DNA from: Ruminococcus sp.
GTDB taxonomy: Bacteria > Bacillota > Clostridia > Oscillospirales > Ruminococcaceae
Assembly (NCBI GenBank): GCA_029063695.1
Contig: JAIDNR010000291.1
Span: forward strand, 1-6,023
DNA: 6,023 nt
Direction of reading: 5' to 3'
The translations under genes and the position numbers were made by a program. Below are positions 1-6,023 of the stretch, in pieces. Position 1 is the stretch's first letter, and every line of letters starts with the position of its first letter. Below the pieces are notes generated by a model. The model saw only the letters and a list, made by a program, of their open reading frames with translations. It searched no databases and was not told where the DNA came from.

Positions 1-13
1 TACATAAATAATG

Positions 14-22
14 TGATATAAT
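14..22 (+). promoter_or_regulatory. Extended -10 promoter element
   Basis: The bases TGATATAAT contain a perfect TATAAT hexamer (17-22) preceded by TGn, the extended -10 arrangement recognised by the housekeeping sigma factor. Transcription would begin near position 28-30, giving a leader of roughly 40 bases before the preferred start of the nucleotidyltransferase gene at 72. A -35 box would lie left of the window edge, so it cannot be checked. The region is very AT-rich, which makes chance TATAAT matches more likely; that limits confidence. Confidence 0.5.
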
Positions 23-57
23 AACCGTATATATATTTAGGTAGCAAAAAATGAATT

Positions 58-63
58 GGGAGA
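58..63 (+). promoter_or_regulatory. Ribosome binding site supporting the start at 72
   Basis: GGGAGA contains a GGAG core that ends nine bases before the ATG at 72. The alternative in-frame ATG at 51 has only a weak AGG (39-41) at a similar distance. This is the reason to prefer 72 over 51; the GGGAGA itself would lie inside the coding sequence if 51 were the start. Confidence 0.6.
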
Positions 64-71
64 ATTTAATT

Positions 72-1304
72 ATGACTTTTGAAAATGCTAAAACTCTTTT
101 GGAAAAATACAATCAGGAACATCTGCTTGATTTTTATGATGAATTGAATAAAACGGAACAGTCAGATTTGCTTACTCAGATTGAAAATATTGATTTTTCA
201 CTTCTGGAAAATCTTAAGCCTGAAAATACAGCTTCTGCAAAGAAAGGAAAAATTGAACCTCTTACAAAAGCTGTTACTATCAGTGATATTGAGCAGAATA
301 TTGATAAATACAGGAATATTGGCATTGAAGAAATAAGAAACGGAAAAGTTGCCGCAGTTCTTCTTGCAGGCGGACAGGGTACACGTCTCGGATTTGATAA
401 GCCAAAGGGGATGTTCAATATAGGTGTAAACAGAGAACTCTATATCTTTGAATGTCTTATCAATAATCTTATGGACGTTTTAAAAGTTGCCGGCGTATGG
501 ATTCCGCTGCTTATCATGACAAGCGAGAAAAATAATGAAGATACCATAAATTTCTTTAAAGAGAAAAATTATTTCGGTTATAACAGTGATTATATCAGCT
601 TTTTTGTTCAGGATATGGCACCTTCCGTTGATTTTGACGGTAGAATCTATCTTGAAAGCAAGTCAAGAATTTCGTTGTCACCGAACGGCAACGGCGGCTG
701 GTTCTCATCTATTGTCAGGGCAGGACTTCTTGATAAACTCAAATCTGACGGTGTGAAATGGCTCAATGTTTTTGCTGTTGATAATGTTCTACAGCGTATT
801 GCAGACCCTGCTTTTATCGGAGCTGTTATAAACTCAGGATGTCAGTCTGGAAGTAAAGTTGTTGCAAAGGCAAATCCTTCCGAACGTGTAGGAGCAATGT
901 GCCTTGAAAATGGTATGCCGTCCATTATCGAATACTATGAACTTACTGATGAAATGGCAAATCAGCGTATGGACGACGGCGAACTCGCTTACAGATTCGG
1001 CGTTACTCTTAATTATCTTTTCATGATAGACAAGCTTGAAGATATAAATAAAGTAAAAATGCCTGTTCATATCGTTGAAAAGAAAATTCCGTATATTGAC
1101 AAAAACGGCTGTAATGTAAGTCCCGAAAAGCCGAACGGATATAAGTTTGAGACGCTTATTCTTGATATGATTCATATGTATGATAACTGTCTTCCATATG
1201 AAGTTATACGGAATAAAGAATTTGCTCCTGTCAAGAATGCAGATGGAGTTGATTCTGTTGATACTGCCAGGGAACTTCTTAAAGAAAACGGTATAGAAAT
1301 CTGA
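72..1304 (+). CDS. UDPGP/UAP1-family UTP:sugar-1-phosphate uridylyltransferase (probable UDP-N-acetylglucosamine pyrophosphorylase)
   Basis: This 410-residue cytoplasmic enzyme should join UTP and a sugar 1-phosphate to give a UDP-sugar plus pyrophosphate. A helical N-terminal part (about 1-90) precedes the nucleotide-binding motif LAGGQGTRLG (98-107) and KPKGMFNIG (110-118). Further landmarks are SPNGNGGW (203-210), VDN in a hydrophobic strand (236-238), KVVAKANPSERVG (262-274), IIEYYELTDEM (285-295), KKIPY (337-341), YKFETLILD (357-365) and EFAPVKNADG (383-392). This order is that of the eukaryote-like UAP1/AGX branch of Pfam UDPGP rather than bacterial GlmU or GalU. Substrate preference, GlcNAc-1-P over Glc-1-P or GalNAc-1-P, is inferred only from motif resemblance. 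I chose ATG 72 because of the GGAG site; ATG 51 would add MNWENLI. The gene ends in TGA and is followed by a hairpin terminator, so it is probably transcribed alone or with partial read-through. Confidence 0.85.
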   Translation: MTFENAKTLLEKYNQEHLLDFYDELNKTEQSDLLTQIENIDFSLLENLKPENTASAKKGKIEPLTKAVTISDIEQNIDKYRNIGIEEIRNGKVAAVLLAGGQGTRLGFDKPKGMFNIGVNRELYIFECLINNLMDVLKVAGVWIPLLIMTSEKNNEDTINFFKEKNYFGYNSDYISFFVQDMAPSVDFDGRIYLESKSRISLSPNGNGGWFSSIVRAGLLDKLKSDGVKWLNVFAVDNVLQRIADPAFIGAVINSGCQSGSKVVAKANPSERVGAMCLENGMPSIIEYYELTDEMANQRMDDGELAYRFGVTLNYLFMIDKLEDINKVKMPVHIVEKKIPYIDKNGCNVSPEKPNGYKFETLILDMIHMYDNCLPYEVIRNKEFAPVKNADGVDSVDTARELLKENGIEI

Positions 1305-1320
1305 ATATTTTGACATATTA

Positions 1321-1349
1321 CAGCGGACTGTTCAGTCCGCTGAATTTTT
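1321..1349 (+). terminator. Intrinsic terminator after the nucleotidyltransferase gene
   Basis: The arms CAGCGGACTG (1321-1330) and CAGTCCGCTG (1333-1342) are perfect inverted repeats separated by TT, so an RNA hairpin of nine pairs with a four-base loop can form. It is followed by AATTTTT (1343-1349). The stem is GC-rich against an AT-rich background. The T run is short, so termination may be incomplete. The hairpin ends only about ten bases before the ribosome binding site of the next gene. The same palindrome could in principle be an operator, but the T tail favours a terminator. Confidence 0.75.
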
Positions 1350-1362
1350 GTGAGGTAAAAAA

Positions 1363-3084
1363 ATGAAAAGACTTTTAAAATTTTTAAAGAATTATAAAAA
1401 AGAACTTGTTTTAGGTCCTTTTTTTAAACTTCTTGAGGCGATTTTTGAGCTTATCGTACCTGTAGTTATGGCAAACATAATTGACAAGGGTATCGGAAAC
1501 AATGACAGCAGTTATATACTTAAAATGAGTGCTGTACTCGTCATTCTTGGTATCTGCGGACTTGCTTTTGCCCTTACCTGTCAGTATCTTGCGTCAAAAT
1601 GTGCCTACGGTTTCGGCACAGAACTGAGAGAAGCATTATACAGACATATAAATTCATTATCATACAGCAGTGTTGACAAAATCGGTACTGCATCACTTGT
1701 AAACAGGCTTACAAACGATACAAATACAGTTCAGAACGGTGTTAATATGTTCATAAGACTTGCTGTACGTGCACCGTTTCTGGTAATCGGTGCGGCTGTA
1801 ATGGCTGTTGCAATTGATGCAAAACTGTCGCTGGTTTTTTTCATAGCAGCTCCGCTTATTTCGGCTGTCATCTTTTTTATTATGCGTAAGACTATTCCGA
1901 TGTACAAGAAAACTCAGCAGAAACTTGACCGTGCGGCACTTCTTACCCGTGAAAATATCGAGGGAACTCGTGTTATCCGTGCTTTTTCACGTCAGCAGGA
2001 AGAAATTGACGAATTTAATAAAGCTGTTGATGATATTTCAAAAAGTTCAATTGCTGTCGGAAAGATTTCCGCAATCCTCAATCCTGCCGCATTTGTGATT
2101 ATGAATCTCGGTATTGTTGCAATTATCTGGTTCGGCGGAGTGCGTATTAATGCAGGAAGTCTCACACAGGGCGAATTAACAGCGTTCACCAATTACATGA
2201 CCCAGATTCTGCTTGCACTTGTTGTGCTTGCAAATCTCATTGTAACTTTTACAAAAGCATTTGCGTCTGCAAACAGAGTAAGTGAAGTATTTGAACTGCC
2301 GTCGGAAGAAAACGGCAGAGAAATTCCCGAAAGTGACAGCGAAAATATTATTGAGTTCAGAAATGTTTCATTCAGATATGACGGAGCAGGTGAAAACTCT
2401 GTTGACGAGCTTTCATTTGCGCTTAAACGTGGTGAAATGCTGGGAATTATCGGCGGCACGGGAAGCGGAAAATCCACAGCAGCATCACTTATTCCATGCT
2501 TTTACCGTGTAACAAGCGGTGAAGTTATTGTTTCGGGAAAAAATGTAAATACCTGCGATATGGATTCACTCCGAAAAATTATCGGTATAGTACCTCAGAA
2601 AGCAGTACTTTTCACAGGTACAGTCCGTGAAAATATGAAATGGCACAATGAAAATGCAACGGACGATGAAATAATATCCGCACTGAAAACTGCACAGGCA
2701 TGGGAATTTGTCGAAAAAATGCCCGAAGGACTTGATACATATATTACACAGGGCGGAAGAAATCTTTCAGGCGGACAGAAACAGCGTATTTCAATTGCGA
2801 GAGCTTTAGTCGGAAAGCCTGAAATAATTATTCTTGATGACTCAACAAGTGCACTTGACTATGCAACGGATTTGAAACTCCGTAAGGCATTGCAGAACGA
2901 TATGACAGATACAACCGTGATTATGATTTCACAGCGTACCACATCACTTAAAGATGCCGATAAAATTATTGTCATGGACGATGGCAGGTCTGTCGGAATC
3001 GGTACTCATGACGAACTTCTTGAAACGTGTGAAGTTTATCATGAAATATATCAGTCACAGATGAATGAAAAGGAGGAAAAATAA
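1363..3084 (+). CDS. ABC exporter half-transporter, subunit with degenerate ATPase motifs (MdlB/LmrC/BmrC type)
   Basis: This 573-residue protein is a membrane domain (about 1-310, roughly six helices) fused to an ABC ATPase domain (about 328-573), the usual length for a type IV (B-family) half-exporter. Visible motifs are A-loop Tyr339, Walker A GGTGSGKST (364-372), Q-loop Gln412, signature LSGGQ (468-472), Walker B IIILD (488-492) and D-loop SALD (496-499). The position after Walker B is Asp493 instead of the catalytic Glu, and the H-loop His is Gln524. Such a subunit is expected to bind ATP at its own Walker A but hydrolyse it poorly, as in heterodimers like BmrCD, LmrCD and TM287/288. It would pair with the product of the next gene to export a drug, lipid or peptide; the substrate cannot be read from sequence. 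A TGAGGT ribosome site (1351-1356) lies six bases before the ATG. Its stop is one base from the next start. Confidence 0.92.
   Translation: MKRLLKFLKNYKKELVLGPFFKLLEAIFELIVPVVMANIIDKGIGNNDSSYILKMSAVLVILGICGLAFALTCQYLASKCAYGFGTELREALYRHINSLSYSSVDKIGTASLVNRLTNDTNTVQNGVNMFIRLAVRAPFLVIGAAVMAVAIDAKLSLVFFIAAPLISAVIFFIMRKTIPMYKKTQQKLDRAALLTRENIEGTRVIRAFSRQQEEIDEFNKAVDDISKSSIAVGKISAILNPAAFVIMNLGIVAIIWFGGVRINAGSLTQGELTAFTNYMTQILLALVVLANLIVTFTKAFASANRVSEVFELPSEENGREIPESDSENIIEFRNVSFRYDGAGENSVDELSFALKRGEMLGIIGGTGSGKSTAASLIPCFYRVTSGEVIVSGKNVNTCDMDSLRKIIGIVPQKAVLFTGTVRENMKWHNENATDDEIISALKTAQAWEFVEKMPEGLDTYITQGGRNLSGGQKQRISIARALVGKPEIIILDDSTSALDYATDLKLRKALQNDMTDTTVIMISQRTTSLKDADKIIVMDDGRSVGIGTHDELLETCEVYHEIYQSQMNEKEEK
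3071..3076 (+). promoter_or_regulatory. Strong ribosome binding site for the second ABC subunit
   Basis: A perfect AGGAGG lies inside the last codons of the upstream ABC gene, nine bases before the ATG at 3086. It decides the start: the earlier in-frame ATG at 3065 sits upstream of this site, would add MKRRKNN, and has no comparable ribosome site of its own. The placement means ribosomes finishing the first subunit can begin the second, favouring balanced production of the two halves. Confidence 0.85.
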
Positions 3085-3085
3085 C

Positions 3086-4825
3086 ATGACTAAAACTCTT
3101 GCAAGAATTTTTTCCTATGCAAAGCCTTATCTTGTGTACTTTATTCTTACAGTCATTTTTGCACTTCTCGGCGTATCGCTTTCGCTGACTGTCCCTGTAT
3201 TCATCGGAAAAGCAGTTGATGTCTGTATCGGAAAAGGACAGGTTGATTCCAGTGAACTTGCAAAAATAGCCGTTCTTCTGGCAATTATGGTAATTTCAAG
3301 CGGAATATTTCAATGGATTATGAGTCTCTGTACAAATAAACTGGCATTTTTAACAGTTCGTGATTTACGTGCAGATGTATTCGCAAAACTGGAGCGTGTA
3401 CCGCTTAAATATATTGACAAATCTACAAAAGGCGAACTTACAAGCCGTGTAATAAACGACATTGAAATAATTTCAGACGGTCTTTTACAGGGATTCACGC
3501 AGTTTTTCAGCGGAATTATTACAATAATCGGCACACTTATTTTTATGATGTTCATTAATATCAAGATTGCAGTTGTTGTTGTAATTCTTACTCCGCTTTC
3601 ATTTCTTGCGGCATCGAAAATCACAAAAGCTACTCACAATTCATATATGAAACAGTCGAAAATGCGTGGCGATATGGTAAGTTTTGCGGAAGAAATGGCA
3701 GGAAATCAGAAAATAGTGAAGGCATTTGTCTATAATAAACGTGCGGAAGAAAGATTCGGCGAAATAAATAAACAATATGGTGAAATCGGTGCAAAAGCGA
3801 CGTTTTTCAGTTCCATGACAAATCCGACAACACGATTTGTAAATGGTCGTATTTATGCGGCTGTCGGACTTATGGGAGCAATGGGTGCAATCGGTTCATT
3901 TTCATTCATAGGCAAGATGACAGTCGGAAATCTTTCGAGTTTTCTTGCATATTCAAATCAGTATACAAAGCCGTTCAATGAAATTTCGGGAGTTTTTGCA
4001 GAATTACAGAATGCTGTTGCATCGGCACAGAGAGTATTCAATGTACTTGATGAAGATGAAGTAAGTGATGATTCGGACAAGCAGAAGTTGACAGACTGCA
4101 ACGGAAATCTCAGTTTTGAAAATGTATGTTTCTCATATCATCCTGAAACAAAGCTAATAGAGAATTTCAGTCTTGATGTGAAAGCGGGGCAGAGGATTGC
4201 AATAGTCGGACCTACGGGCTGTGGAAAATCGACTATAATCAATTTACTTCTGAGATTTTACGATATTGACAGCGGCAGAATAAAAATATCGGGTCATGAT
4301 ATTATGGATATAAGCCGTGACAGTATGAGAAGCAGTTTCGGCATGGTATTACAGGAAACGTGGGTATTTACAGGTACTGTTGCAGAAAATATAAGCTATG
4401 GTATGCCTGAAGCAGACCGTGATAAAATAATTGCGGCGGCAAAGGCAGTCCATGCACATGGATTCATAAAACGTCTGCCTAACGGATATGATACGGTTAT
4501 TTCAGAGGACAGCGGACTTTCTCAGGGACAGAAACAGCTTATATGTATCGCAAGAATCATGCTTATGAATCCTCCTATGCTTATTCTTGATGAAGCAACA
4601 AGCTCAATAGATTTGCGTACAGAGCATCGCATACAAAGAGCATTCACAAAGCTGATGCAGGGTAAAACAAGTTTCATAATAGCCCACAGATTATCAACAA
4701 TAAAAAATTCCGATGTCATACTTGTAATGAACAACGGAAATATTATCGAACAGGGCAGTCATAAGGAACTTATGGCAAAAGGCGGTTTCTATGCAGGACT
4801 TTACAACAGTCAGTTTGAATCATAA
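3086..4825 (+). CDS. ABC exporter half-transporter, catalytically intact partner subunit (MdlB/LmrD/BmrD type)
   Basis: The product has 579 residues: an N-terminal membrane domain (about 1-320, roughly six helices) and an ABC ATPase domain (about 340-579). Motifs are A-loop Tyr351, Walker A GPTGCGKST (375-383), Q-loop Gln423, Walker B MLILD (498-502) followed by the catalytic Glu503, D-loop SSID (506-509) and H-loop His534. The signature is LSQGQ (478-482), with Gln replacing the second conserved residue after Leu-Ser of canonical LSGGQ. In a heterodimer this altered signature faces the Walker A/B of the first subunit, while this subunit's intact Walker B faces the first subunit's normal LSGGQ, producing one degenerate and one hydrolysing site. 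It should act in the cytoplasmic membrane as the motor half of an exporter of unknown substrate. The two genes share domain order and are probably ancient tandem duplicates. A terminator follows the TAA closely. Confidence 0.92.
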   Translation: MTKTLARIFSYAKPYLVYFILTVIFALLGVSLSLTVPVFIGKAVDVCIGKGQVDSSELAKIAVLLAIMVISSGIFQWIMSLCTNKLAFLTVRDLRADVFAKLERVPLKYIDKSTKGELTSRVINDIEIISDGLLQGFTQFFSGIITIIGTLIFMMFINIKIAVVVVILTPLSFLAASKITKATHNSYMKQSKMRGDMVSFAEEMAGNQKIVKAFVYNKRAEERFGEINKQYGEIGAKATFFSSMTNPTTRFVNGRIYAAVGLMGAMGAIGSFSFIGKMTVGNLSSFLAYSNQYTKPFNEISGVFAELQNAVASAQRVFNVLDEDEVSDDSDKQKLTDCNGNLSFENVCFSYHPETKLIENFSLDVKAGQRIAIVGPTGCGKSTIINLLLRFYDIDSGRIKISGHDIMDISRDSMRSSFGMVLQETWVFTGTVAENISYGMPEADRDKIIAAAKAVHAHGFIKRLPNGYDTVISEDSGLSQGQKQLICIARIMLMNPPMLILDEATSSIDLRTEHRIQRAFTKLMQGKTSFIIAHRLSTIKNSDVILVMNNGNIIEQGSHKELMAKGGFYAGLYNSQFES

Positions 4826-4864
4826 AAAATCCCCCTTTTATCTCAATGATAGAAGGGGAATTTT
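4824..4864. terminator. Bidirectional intrinsic terminator between convergent genes
   Basis: CCCCTTTTATC (4832-4842) pairs with GATAGAAGGGG (4848-4858), eleven pairs with one U-G wobble on the plus strand and a five-base loop TCAAT. On the plus strand it is followed by AATTTT (4859-4864), a modest tail. On the minus strand the hairpin is followed by a run of six T (complement of A4824-A4829), a stronger tail. It lies 6 bases after the ABC stop and about 24 bases beyond the stop of the minus-strand permease gene, so it can end transcripts from both sides. Confidence 0.85.
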
Positions 4865-4882
4865 CATGCATTATGGAAATTT

Positions 4883-5950
4883 TTACTTGAATATTAGCAG
4901 CAATACCTGAGAAATTATAACAACTGAAATAAGTGCAACGGGATAAGTTGCGGCATAAGCAGATGCAACATTTTCAGTACCTGCTGTGCCGATAAGAGTA
5001 CCGAGAGCAGGCGTGGAAGTCATGCCGCCTGTGATTGAACCGAGATTATTGAGTAAGCTGAGTTTGAGTACATACTTAGCAAACAGGAATCCAACAATCA
5101 TAGGAATGATTGTCATAACTACACCGTAGAGGAAGTAAACAGCCTTGAAATACTGTACAAAGCTTGCACCGCCCGAAACGCCTGCACCAATAAGGAAAAG
5201 CACAAGTCCGAATTCACGGAATACTTTGAGTGTTGTATCTTTAGGCATTACGGATACTGCACCGAAGTGGCTGAAATGACCGAAAATAAGTGAAGTAAGG
5301 AGGCAACCGCCTGTTGTTGTGAGAGAGAAGTTGCCGAATTTTATTGAGCCGACAAAAATTCCGATTATTGCAGCGAGTGCAAAAGGCATGAAACCAAATT
5401 CGTCCATTTCAATGAGCTTGCCCTTGTATTCTTTTTTACTGCCGCTTGAATCAGCAGAAACGAGCTTTTCACGTTCAACACGCATATCAGCTTTCATGAA
5501 TTTCGGGATAAGCTGTACGAAAAGTACAACACCAATAACGCCGAAAAGGTAAGCGATACCATGACCAACAGTTACAATAGTTTCAAGGTCTGCACCGTTG
5601 TCACGGCTTGCAACTGTGGCTTTAGCAGCTGAAAATGCAGGGGTACTTGTAAGAGAACCTGAAAGAAGTCCTACAAGCATTGATGCACTTTCTTCTGTTG
5701 TGCTTTCAGGTGAAACCATACCATCAATAAAAATACAGCCTGCACAAGAAAGTCCGCCTGCGATAATTACAACGAGGGCGATAAGAACATAGGACTTGAA
5801 ATTTTTCTTGAAATTGCCGAAAAAGTTAGGACCTGCAATAAATCCGACAGAAGTTACAAAAAGTATAAGACCGAGATTCTCGACAATTTTAAGTGCCGAT
5901 TTTACAAACGTTATAGAAATTTTAGCATCATCTATGACTTTGCTCGCCAT
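4883..5950 (-). CDS. AspT/YidE/YbjL-duplication family permease (aspartate:alanine exchanger-like), 5' end disrupted or missing
   Basis: Read on the minus strand from the first ATG, this gives 355 residues of a very hydrophobic transporter made of two related halves. Half one has LGLILFVTSVGFIAGPNFF (26-44) and LLSGSLTSTPAFS (95-107). Half two has FGLVLFLIGAGVSGGASF (247-264) and SITGGMTSTPALG (305-317). These paired GL-LF and TSTPA motifs are typical of the aspartate:alanine exchanger family (TC 2.A.81). A charged linker of about 35 residues (150-184) separates the halves; the RCK/TrkA-C-like domains found there in AspT itself are absent. It likely carries an amino acid or carboxylate across the membrane; the substrate is unknown and no decarboxylase gene is nearby. 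ATG 5950 has no ribosome site and begins inside conserved sequence, so it is probably not the native start; see the upstream extension to 6010 and the TGA at 6011-6013. The copy may be a pseudogene or carry an error. Confidence 0.75.
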   Translation of the reverse strand: MASKVIDDAKISITFVKSALKIVENLGLILFVTSVGFIAGPNFFGNFKKNFKSYVLIALVVIIAGGLSCAGCIFIDGMVSPESTTEESASMLVGLLSGSLTSTPAFSAAKATVASRDNGADLETIVTVGHGIAYLFGVIGVVLFVQLIPKFMKADMRVEREKLVSADSSGSKKEYKGKLIEMDEFGFMPFALAAIIGIFVGSIKFGNFSLTTTGGCLLTSLIFGHFSHFGAVSVMPKDTTLKVFREFGLVLFLIGAGVSGGASFVQYFKAVYFLYGVVMTIIPMIVGFLFAKYVLKLSLLNNLGSITGGMTSTPALGTLIGTAGTENVASAYAATYPVALISVVIISQVLLLIFK

Positions 5951-6010
5951 GAGATTGTCGCCGAGATTATCAAAGAAAAAGCAGCCATAAAGAAGTGCAA
6001 TGATGAAAAC
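5951..6010 (-). other. In-frame upstream continuation of the permease reading frame, closed by a TGA at 6011-6013
   Basis: Upstream of ATG 5950 the same minus-strand frame stays open for 20 codons, reading VFIIALLYGCFFFDNLGDNL. This is a membrane-like segment of the kind found near the N terminus of this family, where a first helix precedes the GL-LF motif. It also resembles the protein's own second repeat at residues 216-224 (CLLTSLIFG). No ATG, GTG or TTG start occurs in these codons. The frame is then interrupted by TGA (plus-strand TCA at 6011-6013), with Cys-Thr-Ala encoded just upstream before the window ends. I read this as coding sequence separated from its true start by a nonsense codon or a base error. 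Confidence 0.6.
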
Positions 6011-6023
6011 TCATGCTGTACAA

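Noticed and set aside
1310..1315. Perfect TTGACA as a possible promoter -35 box
   Set aside because: No acceptable -10 hexamer occurs 15-19 bases downstream; that place is filled by the terminator stem.
834..1316. A 160-codon open frame on the minus strand opposite the nucleotidyltransferase gene
   Set aside because: It lies wholly opposite conserved, motif-bearing sequence of the plus-strand gene, and its product shows no recognisable domain.
1321..1342. The perfect palindrome as the operator of a repressor
   Set aside because: Position directly after a stop codon, GC-rich stem and T tail are better explained by an intrinsic terminator; no regulator gene is in the window.
2193..2512. Open frames on both strands overlapping the ATPase domain of the first ABC gene
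   Set aside because: The Walker A region is encoded here in the plus-strand ABC frame; the alternative frames are low-complexity shadows without ribosome sites.
3310..3624. Minus-strand open frame inside the second ABC gene
   Set aside because: It is opposite the membrane-domain coding sequence; hydrophobic codons read backwards often give such frames.
5319..5990. Three plus-strand open frames opposite the permease gene
   Set aside because: The minus strand carries clear transporter repeats here; the plus-strand products are serine/proline-rich shadows with no ribosome sites.
6011..6013. TGA as a reassigned glycine codon (alternative genetic code)
   Set aside because: TGA terminates the first gene right after a typical family C terminus and before a terminator, and no other in-frame TGA occurs within the well-conserved genes.

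Overview
The window is AT-rich, densely packed bacterial DNA. Purine-rich Shine-Dalgarno sequences (including a perfect AGGAGG), intrinsic terminators with T runs, and short spacers suggest a low-GC Gram-positive, most likely a Clostridia/Ruminococcus-like Firmicute. This placement is an inference from style and gene families, not from a marker gene. TGA is used as a normal stop for the first gene and tryptophans are TGG, so the standard bacterial code applies.

Layout: (1) About 70 bases of leader with a good extended -10 element. (2) A plus-strand gene for a UDPGP/UAP1-type nucleotidyltransferase that should make a UDP-sugar, closed by a GC-rich hairpin. (3) Two tandem plus-strand genes for half-size ABC exporters, the first stop and the second start separated by one base, so they are a translationally linked pair. 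(4) A hairpin with T runs on both sides that serves as a shared terminator. (5) A convergent minus-strand gene of the aspartate:alanine exchanger (AspT/YidE/YbjL duplication) family reaching to the right edge.

How they work together: the two ABC proteins read as the halves of one heterodimeric exporter. The first subunit lacks the catalytic glutamate and the switch histidine (Asp493, Gln524). The second has an altered signature motif (LSQGQ) but intact Walker B Glu and His. These changes fall in the same composite ATP site, giving one degenerate and one active site. No sequence evidence links the nucleotidyltransferase or the AspT-like permease functionally to the exporter.

The most notable anomaly is at the right edge. 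The permease reading frame clearly continues upstream of its first ATG (5950) with family-like membrane sequence, but is cut by an in-frame TGA at 6011-6013. Comparison with the protein's own second repeat puts a glycine at that position, so this is probably a GGA-to-TGA nonsense change or a sequence error near the end. I saw no mobile element, CRISPR array, RNA gene or clearly new multi-gene system, and no gene-free stretch over 300 bases.
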